Below, piece by piece: positions 17,104-26,038 of a DNA stretch of 64,000 bases. Source of the DNA: Palauibacter sp965207805 (GTDB lineage: Bacteria > Gemmatimonadota > Gemmatimonadetes > Palauibacterales > Palauibacteraceae); contig OZ242312.1 in assembly GCA_965207805.1 (NCBI GenBank), positions 868,001-932,000 on the forward strand. Direction: 5' to 3'. The notes beneath the pieces are model-generated. The model was not told the DNA's origin and did no database searches. It saw only the letters and a list, made by a program, of their open reading frames with translations. The translations under genes were made by a program, and so were the position numbers. How positions within the stretch are numbered: position 1 is the stretch's first letter; every line of letters begins with the position of its first letter.

Positions 17104-19620
17104 ATGACCACCGAGAGCATAGAACGCGTCGAGCAGAGACCGCTCGAAGAAGAGATGCGCGAATCGTTCATCGACTACTCGATGAGCGTCATCGTGCAGC
17201 GTGCCCTGCCGGACGTGCGCGACGGGCTGAAGCCGGTTCACCGGCGGATCCTGTACGCGATGCACGAGGCCGGCCTTGGCCCCACCCGACCCTATAGAAA
17301 GAGCGCCACCGTCGTCGGCGACGTAATCGGCAAGTACCACCCGCACGGCGACTCGGCCGTCTACGATTCGCTCGTGCGGATGGCGCAGGAGTTTTCGCTC
17401 CGCTATCCGCTCGTGGACGGGCAGGGGAACTTCGGGTCCGTGGACGGCGACTCCGCCGCGGCCTACCGGTACACGGAGGCCCGGCTCGCCGGCTTCGCGA
17501 GCGAGCTTCTCGGCGACATCGACAAGGATACCGTCGACCACACGCCGAACTTCGACGATCGGCTGCAGGAGCCGACCGTCCTGCCCTCCGCGCTCCCCAA
17601 CCTCCTCGTCAACGGCTCGTCCGGCATCGCGGTAGGCATGGCCACGAACATTCCCCCGCACAACCTCCGAGAGGTGGCCGCCGCCTGTCACCGCCTCATC
17701 GAGGCGCCCGACACGACGCTCGACGAGTTGATGGAGATCATTCGCGGGCCCGATTTCCCCACCGGGGGCACGATCTTCGGCGGGGCCGGGATCCGCGAAG
17801 CCTACCGGCAGGGCCGCGGCAGGGTCGTGATGCGCGCGAAGGCGGATATCGAGGAGGGACGGGACGGGCGCGACCGCATCATCGTCCGCGAGATCCCCTT
17901 CATGGTGAACAAGACCCGTCTCATCGAGCAGATCGCGGGTCTCGTGCGCGACAAGAAGGTCACGGACATCTCCGACCTCCGCGACGAGTCCGACCGCGAC
18001 GGAATCCGGGTCGTCATCGAACTGAAACGCGATGCGGTGCCGCAGATCGTCCTGAACCAGCTCTTCAAGGGCACGCAGCTTCAATCCACGTTCGGCGTCA
18101 TCATGCTCGCGCTCGTCAACGGCGAGCCGCAGGTGATGGACCTCAAGACGATGCTCGGGCACTTCCTCGAGCACCGGCACGAGGTCGTGGAGCGGCGGAC
18201 GCGCTTCGAGTACGGCGTGGCGAAGGACCGGGAACACGTCCTCGAGGGGCTCAAGGTCGCGGTCGACAACATCGACGAGGTCATCCGCATCATCCGTGCC
18301 TCGCCCGAGACGGAGGTCGCGAGCGCGGAACTCCGGTCGGCCTTCGATCTCAGCGAACGCCAGGCCGACGCGATCCTCAACATGCGGCTCGCGCGCCTCA
18401 CGGGTCTCGAGATCGAGAAACTCGAGGACGAACTGGAGAAGGTCCGCGCGCGCCGCCAGGAACTCGAGGCCATCCTCGCCTCGCGCGACCTGCGGATGGA
18501 GATCGTCGGAGAGGAGTTGACGACCCTCGTCGACAAGTTCGGTGACGAGCGCCGGACCGAGATCGTGCCGGACACCTCGGACCTCACGGATGAGGACCTC
18601 ATCGCCGAAGAGCGGATGGTCATCACCGTCTCGCACTCCGGCTACATCAAGCGCATCGAGCCCCAGGTGTACCGGGCGCAGCGGCGCGGCGGGCGCGGGA
18701 TCGCGGGCATGGGCACGAAGGAAGAGGACTGGGTGGAGCACCTCTTCCTCGCCTCGACCCACGACTACCTCCTCATCTTCACGACCGCGGGCCGGATGTA
18801 CTGGCTCAAGGTGTACCAGATCCCCCCCGCCCGGCGGACCGCGCGCGGGAAGCCGATCGTGAACCTGCTCCAGATGGCGAAGGACGAGAAAATCGCTTCC
18901 ATCGTCAGGGCGCGGGAGTTTGCCGACGACCGCTTCCTCATTTTCGCCACCCGCCGAGGCCTCGTGAAGAAGACAAGCCTCGCCGCATACCGGAACGTGC
19001 GCGCGCCGGGTCTTCGCGCAATCAACATCCTCGAGGACGACCGGCTCATCGACGTCAAGGTCAGCGATGGCTCGAACGATGTCGTCCTGGCGACCCGGCG
19101 GGGGAGGGCGATCCGGTTCTCCGAAGGGGACGTGCGGGAGGTTGGGCGTGTCGCCCAGGGTGTGCGCGGCATCAGGCTACAGAGGGGGGACACCGTCGTC
19201 GGAATGGTGGTCGCGCGGCGGGGCGGCTCCCTCTTGACCGCGACGGATCTGGGGATCGGCAAGCGGAGCCACGTAGACGACTACCGGCTCACGAGACGCG
19301 CCGGACAGGGAGTGATCAACCTGAAGGTCACCGAGAGGTCGGGCGAGGTGGCGGCGGTCCGGGAAGTGACGGACGACGATGAGTTGATGTTTGTCACCCG
19401 CAACGGCGTCATCAACCGGCAACGGGCCGAGGAGATCCGCGTGATCGGCCGCAACACGCAGGGCGTGCGGCTCGTCTCCCTCGACGACGGGGACGAGCTC
19501 GTGGACGTGGCCGGTCTGATCGATCCGATCGGAACGGATCCGGCGGCGGACGATGGTACGGAGGCCGACGCTTTCGACGGCGCCGAGGTCGAGGCCGGCG
19601 ACGTCGAGGAAACCGAGTGA
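17104..19620 (+). CDS. gyrA: DNA gyrase subunit A
   Basis: This 838-residue subunit cuts and rejoins DNA for negative supercoiling. The catalytic Tyr123 is in AAYRYTEARL. The quinolone-determining region HPHGDSAVYDSLVRMAQ keeps Ser84 and Asp88 (E. coli Ser83 and Asp87), the usual sensitive-type residues. The C-terminal domain contains the GyrA-box QRRGGRGI, which separates it from ParC. The ATG at 17104 matches the family N-terminus (RPLEEEMRESFIDYSMSVI). The next gene begins within its stop codon, an unusual association for gyrA. Confidence 0.97.
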   Translation: MTTESIERVEQRPLEEEMRESFIDYSMSVIVQRALPDVRDGLKPVHRRILYAMHEAGLGPTRPYRKSATVVGDVIGKYHPHGDSAVYDSLVRMAQEFSLRYPLVDGQGNFGSVDGDSAAAYRYTEARLAGFASELLGDIDKDTVDHTPNFDDRLQEPTVLPSALPNLLVNGSSGIAVGMATNIPPHNLREVAAACHRLIEAPDTTLDELMEIIRGPDFPTGGTIFGGAGIREAYRQGRGRVVMRAKADIEEGRDGRDRIIVREIPFMVNKTRLIEQIAGLVRDKKVTDISDLRDESDRDGIRVVIELKRDAVPQIVLNQLFKGTQLQSTFGVIMLALVNGEPQVMDLKTMLGHFLEHRHEVVERRTRFEYGVAKDREHVLEGLKVAVDNIDEVIRIIRASPETEVASAELRSAFDLSERQADAILNMRLARLTGLEIEKLEDELEKVRARRQELEAILASRDLRMEIVGEELTTLVDKFGDERRTEIVPDTSDLTDEDLIAEERMVITVSHSGYIKRIEPQVYRAQRRGGRGIAGMGTKEEDWVEHLFLASTHDYLLIFTTAGRMYWLKVYQIPPARRTARGKPIVNLLQMAKDEKIASIVRAREFADDRFLIFATRRGLVKKTSLAAYRNVRAPGLRAINILEDDRLIDVKVSDGSNDVVLATRRGRAIRFSEGDVREVGRVAQGVRGIRLQRGDTVVGMVVARRGGSLLTATDLGIGKRSHVDDYRLTRRAGQGVINLKVTERSGEVAAVREVTDDDELMFVTRNGVINRQRAEEIRVIGRNTQGVRLVSLDDGDELVDVAGLIDPIGTDPAADDGTEADAFDGAEVEAGDVEETE

Positions 19621-20615
19621 CCGGCGCGACCGCGACCCTCGTTTCACTCGCCGACGTCGAGGCCGCGCACGAGCGAATTCGCGGAGCGGTTCGGCGCACG
19701 CCCCTGATCCGCGCCCCGTCCCCGCGGGCCGGCGGGCGCGGAGCGACCGATGCGCCGGACGGCGTATGGCTGAAGTGCGAGAACCTCCAGCGCGTCTCCG
19801 CCTTCAAGGCGCGTGGCGCGTACAACTACGTGAGCCGGCTCTCGCCGGAAGAGCGGGCCGCCGGGCTTCTCACCTACTCGTCGGGCAATCACGCGCAGGC
19901 CGTGGCGTGGACCGCCCGCGCGTTCGGCGTACCCGCGCGGATCGTGATGCCTGTCGATGCGCCCGACGTGAAGCGCGAGGCGACGATCGCCCTCGGGGCC
20001 GAGGTCGAACTCGAGGGCACGACGTCGGCCGAGCGCAAGGCGCGCGCCGAGGAGATCCAGCGGGAGTTCGGCGGGACGATGGTGCCGCCGTTCGACGACC
20101 CCGACATCATCGCGGGACAGGGGACCGTGGCGCTCGAGATCGTCGAGCAACTCGGCTCTCGCGAACCGGGGATGGTGCTGGCTCCGATCGGCGGCGGCGG
20201 GCAACTGTCGGGCGTCGCGGCGGTGGTGCGGCGCCGGTGCCCGGAGGCCGAGGTGATCGGCGTCGAACCCGCGGGGGCGGCCTCGATGCTGCGCTCGCTC
20301 GAGCACGGCGCGCCCGTCACGCTCGATCGCGTGTCCACCGTCGCCGATGGCCTCAAGCCGGTCCGCCCCGGCGACCTCACCTTCGCCCACTGCCGCGACC
20401 TCGTGGACCGCGTCATCACGGTCGACGACGGGGCGATCCGCGACGCCGTACGCTGGCTCTTCGGTCTGCGGCTCGTCGTGGAGCCTTCCGGAGCGGCCAC
20501 GGTGGCCGCGCTGCTCAACGGCACGGTGACGCCCGCGGCGCGAGGGGAGACCGTGGCGATCCTGTCCGGCGGCAACATCGAACCCGCGCTCCTCGCCGAC
20601 TGGATCGGCGGTTGA
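19617..20615 (+). CDS. PLP-dependent threonine/serine dehydratase (catabolic type)
   Basis: This 332-residue fold-type II PLP enzyme has the PLP lysine in RVSAFKARGAYN, SSGNHAQAVAW around the cofactor phosphate, the glycine loop PIGGGGQLSGVA and C-terminal SGGNIEP. There is no C-terminal regulatory ACT domain, so it resembles short TdcB-like threonine dehydratases or serine racemases rather than biosynthetic IlvA. It would convert threonine to 2-oxobutanoate and ammonia, or serine to pyruvate. The GTG start overlaps the gyrA stop by 4 nt, and the stop overlaps the next ATG by 1 nt. Confidence 0.88.
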   Translation: MTGATATLVSLADVEAAHERIRGAVRRTPLIRAPSPRAGGRGATDAPDGVWLKCENLQRVSAFKARGAYNYVSRLSPEERAAGLLTYSSGNHAQAVAWTARAFGVPARIVMPVDAPDVKREATIALGAEVELEGTTSAERKARAEEIQREFGGTMVPPFDDPDIIAGQGTVALEIVEQLGSREPGMVLAPIGGGGQLSGVAAVVRRRCPEAEVIGVEPAGAASMLRSLEHGAPVTLDRVSTVADGLKPVRPGDLTFAHCRDLVDRVITVDDGAIRDAVRWLFGLRLVVEPSGAATVAALLNGTVTPAARGETVAILSGGNIEPALLADWIGG

Positions 20616-21328
20616 TGGTCTCAAACGGAGTCGGGGCTGCCAACCTTGTACTGTTCGACATCGACGGAACGCTGCTGCACGCGGCGGGGGTCGGCCGCGC
20701 GGCCATCGAGGGGGCGATGATCGAGGTGTACGGGACACCCGGCCCCATCGACGATCTTCCCTTCGACGGGATGACCGACCCGCAGATCGTGCGCACGCTT
20801 CTCCGCGCCGAGGGTCTGTCCGAAGCCGAGATCGCGCCGGGGTTCGACCGGCTGTGGCCCGCGTACGCGGCCCGGCTGGAAGACGAGATCGACGAGCGGC
20901 GCGAACGGATGCGCCCGACGCCGGGCGTCCCCGAAATCCTCGATGCGCTCGAAGCGGAGGGAGCGGCGCTCGGACTTCTGACGGGCAACATCGTCGCCGG
21001 CGCCGAGGGCAAACTTTCCGCGGTCGGGCTCTGGGGCCGCTTTCCGTTCGGTGCCTTCGGGTGCGACGACGCGGACCGGAACCGCCTGCCGCCCATCGCG
21101 CTCGAGCGGGCCTTCCGCCATACGGGGACGCGGTACGGCCCCGGCCGCACCTGGATCATCGGGGACACCCCGCACGACATCGAGTGTGCCCGCGGGTCCG
21201 GCCTGTCCGTGCTCGGCGTGGCCACCGGACGCTTCTCCGTTGACGACCTTCGCCGGGCCGGCGCCGATGAAGCGCTTCCTTCGCTCCGGGATACCCGCCG
21301 TGTGATGTCGACCCTCGCAGGCCCATGA
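20615..21328 (+). CDS. HAD-superfamily phosphatase
   Basis: This 237-residue protein has HAD motif I LVLFDIDGTLL (nucleophile Asp and acid Asp), motif II GLLTGNIVAG and motif IV IIGDTPHDIECA. The helical cap inserted after motif I places it with phosphoglycolate phosphatase-like enzymes. The substrate cannot be assigned. The ATG at 20615 overlaps the dehydratase stop (TGATG), and the end overlaps the next gene by 4 nt. Confidence 0.88.
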   Translation: MVSNGVGAANLVLFDIDGTLLHAAGVGRAAIEGAMIEVYGTPGPIDDLPFDGMTDPQIVRTLLRAEGLSEAEIAPGFDRLWPAYAARLEDEIDERRERMRPTPGVPEILDALEAEGAALGLLTGNIVAGAEGKLSAVGLWGRFPFGAFGCDDADRNRLPPIALERAFRHTGTRYGPGRTWIIGDTPHDIECARGSGLSVLGVATGRFSVDDLRRAGADEALPSLRDTRRVMSTLAGP

Positions 21329-22758
21329 ATCGGAGCCCGAAACGCGACCCGAAGGCGTATCGATTCGATGTCCACCTCGCGGGCGAGCGGGTGCGACGAC
21401 AGGTCTCGGTCGTCTGTACGCCGGCCGGGGTTCACTTCGAGGACCGGCAGATCCCGCTCGCATCCGTCTTCTGGGTCTCGAGACGGGCCGGCCTCATCCT
21501 CGTCTTCGCCCGGCGGCAAACCGTCGCCTTCTTCGGGGACAGCGGAGATCTGGAGGATTTCGCCCGCAACGTGGAACGCGGTAGCGATGTGGCGGGCCGG
21601 CGATCCCTCCTCCGGCCACTGGCCGCGGACGTCGTCGTGTGTACCGCCGGCACCGAGATCACAGGGAGGATCGGCGACGCGCCCCTCGAGGGACTCTATC
21701 TCGCGGTGTTTACGAGGCGAGGGCTGCATCTCTTCGCCGAAGAACACGAGTACACCCTGCGCTGGCCGACCGAGCACGCGGCCGAGACAGCCGCCGACGC
21801 TCATGGCGATGGCCGCCCCGTCCTCGAACTGGCGAAGGGGGACGCGTCCTTCGAGATGCGATATCTCTTCCCGGAGGAAATCCGTGCCGTCCTCGATGTT
21901 GCCGGCACCGATCCGGCGCCTCCGGATACCGACGACGCCCTGGAGATGTTCGACAAAGGGGAGGTCGCGCGCCCGTTACGGGCACGATTGCCCGATTTCT
22001 CCGTGGGCGCGGACACGCTGCAGCGGGTGTGCGAGGCGGCGGTCGACCGCGTGCGGATCGACCCTTCGATCGGCGAAAGCTTTGATCGACGCTACTTCGA
22101 GCGGCACTTCCGGACGCTCGGCGAGATCGCGCTGGGCCCGCTCATGCTGCGGCGCTCCGCCGCGCTCGAAGCCGACTCCGTCGCCGGCGCCGTTCAGGCC
22201 ATGGATGCGGAGCAGATGCGGCAGGACGCGATCGCCGCGTTTCGCGGTGTCGCGGAAGAGTTGGTGCGACTGTATGCGGCTGAAGTAGAGGCGGTCGTCA
22301 GGACTCGTCGTCTCGACCGGGACAAGGGCGAGAAGGCGCGGTCCGCGGCGGAGGAACCTGCCCTGCGGAAGGCGATGTCGAAGCACATCGATGCGCTGAA
22401 CCCGGCGTTCGACGCCACGCTGGCCCGGCAGCAGCTCCTCCTGCAGCAGTTGCATGCGCGCGATCTCGCCCCGCCGGAGGCGGAGGAAGCGAGCGCCGAA
22501 GAGGCGATCCGGGCCTGGACGGACGAGGTGACGAAACTCGACAGGGCGTACGTGTCGGCGGCCGCCGCGGCGCTCCTCGACATCGGGGGCCTGTGGTCCG
22601 ATCGCATGATCCCCGGCCTGCGGGCGCTGGCAGCCCTTCGCGCCCGACGCTTGTCGAAGCGGGGCCGATGGGCGATTCTCGCGATAGTGGCGTTCTTCGT
22701 CGCCGCGGCGCTGGCCTGGCTGGCCCGGGACCTGATCCCTGGCCGGCCCGGGATCTGA
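21325..22758 (+). CDS. Tail-anchored protein of unknown function, PH-like N-terminus
   Basis: This is a 477-residue protein. The first 160 residues form beta-rich segments with alternating charged and hydrophobic residues (RVRRQVSVVCTPAGVHFEDR; a second similar block from about residue 100), which could be one or two PH-like domains. The middle is helical. One membrane segment lies at the extreme C-terminus (ILAIVAFFVAAALAWLA), followed by about ten residues, so the bulk should be cytoplasmic and membrane-anchored. I do not recognise a family. The ATG overlaps the HAD stop by 4 nt, placing it at the end of the gyrA unit. Confidence 0.65.
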   Translation: MNRSPKRDPKAYRFDVHLAGERVRRQVSVVCTPAGVHFEDRQIPLASVFWVSRRAGLILVFARRQTVAFFGDSGDLEDFARNVERGSDVAGRRSLLRPLAADVVVCTAGTEITGRIGDAPLEGLYLAVFTRRGLHLFAEEHEYTLRWPTEHAAETAADAHGDGRPVLELAKGDASFEMRYLFPEEIRAVLDVAGTDPAPPDTDDALEMFDKGEVARPLRARLPDFSVGADTLQRVCEAAVDRVRIDPSIGESFDRRYFERHFRTLGEIALGPLMLRRSAALEADSVAGAVQAMDAEQMRQDAIAAFRGVAEELVRLYAAEVEAVVRTRRLDRDKGEKARSAAEEPALRKAMSKHIDALNPAFDATLARQQLLLQQLHARDLAPPEAEEASAEEAIRAWTDEVTKLDRAYVSAAAAALLDIGGLWSDRMIPGLRALAALRARRLSKRGRWAILAIVAFFVAAALAWLARDLIPGRPGI

Positions 22759-22780
22759 TCCAAGACCGAGGGTACGACAG

Positions 22781-23545
22781 ATGGCAAGGAAGATGGCACA
22801 GCAGACGAGCGCTCCCGCGCGCAAGAACCGGTGGTTCCCGATCGCCCTGGTCGTCATCGTGGCCGCCGGCGGGTACTGGCTCTTTGTGGGGGGTGGACAG
22901 GGCGGCTCCGGTCCGCCCGCGACACACCCGGACCTTCTCGAGGTCCTGGCTGAGGCGGAGCCAGACCCCTCCGTCGGCGTCGCGATCGGGCCCGAGTCCG
23001 CGCCGATCACGATCGAGGAATTCTACGACCCCTCCTGCCCCCACTGCGCGACGTTTGCGGGCTTCGCCGGCAAGCTGCTGCGCCAGAACTACGTCGAGAA
23101 CGCGAACGCTCCCGTGCGCTGGGTCTCGTACGACTACATGGTCGGTTTCCCCAACTCCGTCGCGGCCTCGCTGGCCGCGCGCTGCGCGGGTGAGCAGGGA
23201 CTCTACTGGCCGGTGCACGACCTCATCCTCGCTCGTCAGACGCGCTGGTATCAGCTCGCCGACCCGGGCGGCGCCATCGCGGAGATCGCGGGTCAGGCCG
23301 GCGTCGATGCCGATGCCTGGAACGCCTGCATGCGCGAGCGCCGCCCGCTCGTGGATATCGCCAAGTCCCACCAGTTCGGGGTGTCGCGCGGCGTGAACTC
23401 CACACCCACTCTCTTTGTCGACGGAGTGCTGGTCGACCTCGCGGGCGTGGAGCCCTATACGCACATCGAGGGCCTCATCCAGGCCCGGCTCGAGGCGCTC
23501 GCCTCCGGGAGCGATGCCTCGGAGAGCGGTCAGGGAGCGCCGTAA
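22781..23545 (+). CDS. DsbA-like membrane-anchored thiol oxidoreductase
   Basis: This 254-residue protein has an N-terminal membrane anchor (about residues 18-36), a Gly-rich linker and a thioredoxin-like domain with the active site Cys86-Pro-His-Cys89 (FYDPSCPHC), the CPHC of DsbA. The cis-Pro loop is seen in VNSTPTLFVDG. It should introduce disulfides into exported proteins on the periplasmic side. The gene for a VKOR-like partner follows after 3 nt, so the pair forms a complete oxidation pathway. Confidence 0.88.
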   Translation: MARKMAQQTSAPARKNRWFPIALVVIVAAGGYWLFVGGGQGGSGPPATHPDLLEVLAEAEPDPSVGVAIGPESAPITIEEFYDPSCPHCATFAGFAGKLLRQNYVENANAPVRWVSYDYMVGFPNSVAASLAARCAGEQGLYWPVHDLILARQTRWYQLADPGGAIAEIAGQAGVDADAWNACMRERRPLVDIAKSHQFGVSRGVNSTPTLFVDGVLVDLAGVEPYTHIEGLIQARLEALASGSDASESGQGAP

Positions 23546-23548
23546 CCC

Positions 23549-23989
23549 ATGAGCGAACTGAACCGGCGCCGGGGGATCGCGCTCCTGGCGCTGGCCGGTG
23601 TGTTCCTCTCCACGTACCTCTTCCTCTACGCGCTCGGCTACTACGGCGAGCTTGCGTGCGGCGCGGGCGGCGGCTGCGATCTCGTGCAGGGATCGCGCTG
23701 GGCCCGCTTCCTCGGATTCCCCGTGGCCGGCTGGGGCGTGGGCTGGTACGTAGCGGTGTTCGGCGTCTCGATGCTGGGGACCCGGGACGGGATCGGCGCC
23801 GCCGGCTGGATCCCGCGTCTGCTGGCCCTGCTCGCCCTGGGCGGACTCGCCTTCACGATCTACTTGACGGCGCTCGAACTCTGGGTCATCCACGCCATCT
23901 GCCGCTGGTGCGTGGGAAGCGCCGTGATCACTCTCGGAATCTTCCTCCTCGCCCTCCCCGAGTTCCGCGTGCTCCGCCGCCCGGGCTGA
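23549..23989 (+). CDS. Vitamin K epoxide reductase (VKOR) family protein
   Basis: This 146-residue, four-helix membrane protein has the two VKOR cysteine pairs: the loop pair Cys37 and Cys43 (ELACGAGGGCD) and the active-site pair Cys118-Arg-Trp-Cys121 (HAICRWCVGS). Bacterial VKORs pass electrons from DsbA-like proteins to quinones, replacing DsbB. It lies 3 nt downstream of the DsbA-like gene and most likely reoxidises it. Confidence 0.92.
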   Translation: MSELNRRRGIALLALAGVFLSTYLFLYALGYYGELACGAGGGCDLVQGSRWARFLGFPVAGWGVGWYVAVFGVSMLGTRDGIGAAGWIPRLLALLALGGLAFTIYLTALELWVIHAICRWCVGSAVITLGIFLLALPEFRVLRRPG

Positions 23990-23997
23990 CGCGCCCG
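23982..23997. terminator. Short hairpin at the VKOR/creatininase convergence
   Basis: CGGGC at 23982-23986 pairs with GCCCG at 23993-23997 around a 6-nt loop. It overlaps the VKOR stop codon and precedes the stop of the opposing gene by 8 nt. The stem is only 5 bp and lacks a U-tract, so terminator function is tentative. Confidence 0.25.
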
Positions 23998-24004
23998 AGC
24001 CGGA

Positions 24005-24946
24005 TCAGGAACCGAAGGGGCGCAGTTCGTTCCAACGCTCGATGAACGCCACGGCGGCATCGACGAACACCTCCGTCGCGATGCGGCCGCGTTCCACGGT
24101 GGCCCCGGCCGGATCGCGCGTGCCCCACACGCCCGTGGACGACATCTCCGCGGACGAGGTGCCCTTGCCGGTCGACTCGTCCTTTAGTCCCTCGGCGAGG
24201 AACACGGCGAGCGCCGTAGGGTCGCCGGCCAGCACGTCCGGGAGCATCGCCTCCAGGTGGGCCGGCATCGTGACCTCCGCCGGCACCGCCGCGTCGATGT
24301 CCACCAGCGTCGGCATGAGATAGAGCGAACTCGAGGTCTCGGGCGTCCCGCCGTGACGGTCGAGTTCGTCGGGCGGCGGCGTCGGGACGGAGGCCATCCG
24401 GTCCCGATCGCGGAAGCGCCCCGACACGGCGCCCAGGTCCACCGCGATCCCCGCCGTCTCCTGGTTGATGCGGTCCACGATGAACGTCGTGATGGCGCGG
24501 TTCCCCCCGTGCGCGTTCATGATCAGGAAGCGCTTGAAGCCGTGCGCGATGAGACTCTTCACCGCCTCGACGTAGACCTCCTGAATCAGCGTGGAGGGCA
24601 GCGTGATCGTCCCCTCGAACCCCATGCGATACGGCGACTGCCCCGGGAGCAGGATCGGAGCCACGAGGACGTCCGCCCGCTGCGCCACGAGCTTTGCCTG
24701 TTCGACGCCATTCAGGTAGTCGGTGCCGATCGGAAGGTGGTTGCCGTGCTGTTCCAGCGCGGCGACCGGGATCAGGACCATATCGCTGCGCGCGAGAAAG
24801 TCCCGCACCTCCGGCACCGTCATGTGCGGCAGGTAGTTCTTCACCTTCTCCTGCGTCCACAGCGGGTTCGTCTGCGCGGACGCCGCCGGAGCGAGGAAAA
24901 AGAGGAAAACCAGCGAAAGCGGCGAGACGGGCAGGGATCGTCGCAT
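24005..24946 (-). CDS. Secreted creatininase-family amidohydrolase
   Basis: This is a 313-residue protein. The first 25 residues form a Sec signal peptide ending in APAASAQ. The mature part has the creatininase metal-site motifs: EQHGNHLPIGTD (Glu, His, Asp), NAHGGN (His) and HGGTPETSSSLYL (Glu). Known members, such as creatininase and MftE, are mostly cytoplasmic, so export is unusual. It probably hydrolyses a cyclic or linear amide outside the cytoplasm; the substrate is unknown. AGGAG lies 8-9 nt before the ATG at 24946. Confidence 0.88.
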   Translation of the reverse strand: MRRSLPVSPLSLVFLFFLAPAASAQTNPLWTQEKVKNYLPHMTVPEVRDFLARSDMVLIPVAALEQHGNHLPIGTDYLNGVEQAKLVAQRADVLVAPILLPGQSPYRMGFEGTITLPSTLIQEVYVEAVKSLIAHGFKRFLIMNAHGGNRAITTFIVDRINQETAGIAVDLGAVSGRFRDRDRMASVPTPPPDELDRHGGTPETSSSLYLMPTLVDIDAAVPAEVTMPAHLEAMLPDVLAGDPTALAVFLAEGLKDESTGKGTSSAEMSSTGVWGTRDPAGATVERGRIATEVFVDAAVAFIERWNELRPFGS

Positions 24947-24988
24947 GGGACCGGCTCCTGTCGTTCTGGTAGGCCCCCCGGAGGGGTC

Positions 24989-25879
24989 TCAGGCGGTGGC
25001 GCGCCAGAACCCTTCCAGCGCCTCTCCGTCCGGCGAGGCGCGCAGCTTGTCGAAGGCCCGGTTCCGGATCTGCCGGATGCGCTCGCGGGTCACGCCGAGG
25101 AGCGAACCGATCTCCTCCAGCGTCATCTCCTCGCCGTCGTCGAGGCCGTAGTAGAGGACGAGGATCTTCCGCTCGCGCTCGGTGAGATAGCGCTCGAACA
25201 TCTTCTCGAGGAACTCCCGGCGGGCCTGGTCCTCGACATCCTCCTCGATGTCCGCGTCGTCCATGCCCGAGAAGCGCTCCCCGAAGGACGCGCTGTCGCG
25301 GTCCGACTTGTCGAGCGGCGCGTCGAGGCTGAGTTCGGCGGAGGCCACGCGCCGCAAGGCGCGCACCGTCTCCACCGGCTCCTCCATCTCCTCGGCGATC
25401 TCACGGTCCGTCGGCGAACGTCCCAGCTTCTGCGTGAGCGCGGTCTCCGTCCGGGAGAGCTTGACGAGATTGGAGTTCTGGTTCAGCGGGATGCGCACGG
25501 AGCGGGTCTGCTCGGCCAAGGCCTGCAGCACCGTCTGCCGAATCCACCACACGGCGTAGGAGATGAACTTCACGCCCTTGTCGGGATCGAACTTCTTGAC
25601 GGCCTTGAGCAGACCCTCGTTCCCGATGCAGACGAGTTCGGCCAGGTTGAGCCCACGGCCCTGGTACTTCTTCACATACGAAATCACGAAGCGGAGGTTC
25701 GCCGTGACCAAGCGCTCCGCCGCGTGACGGTCGCCGGCCCGCGCCTTCCGCGCGATCTCCCGCTCGATCTGCGGGTTCTCGATGAGCGGATAGCGCTCCA
25801 CGTCCTGCAGATACTGGTCGAACGAGTCGAGCGCGTGCGTGTCGAAGAACATGCGTCGGCTGGTAGCCGTCTTCGCCAT
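24989..25879 (-). CDS. RNA polymerase sigma-70 family factor, short primary type
   Basis: This 296-residue factor has region 1.2 (DSFDQYLQDVERYPLI), a fully conserved region 2 (LRFVISYVKKYQGRGL, then KFISYAVWWIRQTVLQALA) and region 4 ending in VTRERIRQIRNRAFDKL. Region 1.1 and the large non-conserved region of E. coli RpoD are missing, as in the short primary sigma factors of Bacteroidota and in group 2 factors. It should recognise standard -35/-10 promoters. The ATG at 25879 is preferred; upstream Met codons exist at 25921 but none has a better ribosome-binding site. Confidence 0.85.
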   Translation of the reverse strand: MAKTATSRRMFFDTHALDSFDQYLQDVERYPLIENPQIEREIARKARAGDRHAAERLVTANLRFVISYVKKYQGRGLNLAELVCIGNEGLLKAVKKFDPDKGVKFISYAVWWIRQTVLQALAEQTRSVRIPLNQNSNLVKLSRTETALTQKLGRSPTDREIAEEMEEPVETVRALRRVASAELSLDAPLDKSDRDSASFGERFSGMDDADIEEDVEDQARREFLEKMFERYLTERERKILVLYYGLDDGEEMTLEEIGSLLGVTRERIRQIRNRAFDKLRASPDGEALEGFWRATA

Positions 25880-25977
25880 ATGAAATCCGAATCCTGACCC
25901 GGGTCGGTTGTTGAAAACCATCGCCGCGGGGTGGGCCAACCGGAACTCCGCCCCGCCACGGTTCGATCCGATCGCTC

Positions 25978-26018
25978 TTGATACAAACTTGAAATGATAG
26001 AGAAAATCGGAGCGAACC
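25978..26018 (-). promoter_or_regulatory. AT-rich island upstream of the sigma factor gene
   Basis: About 40 bp upstream of the sigma gene are much richer in A and T than anything around them. On the minus strand TTTTCT, 17 nt, TATCAA is the best -35/-10-like pair that I find. The match is weak; the base composition is the main evidence. Confidence 0.3.
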
Positions 26019-26038
26019 GCACGTTTTCCCGACTGCTT

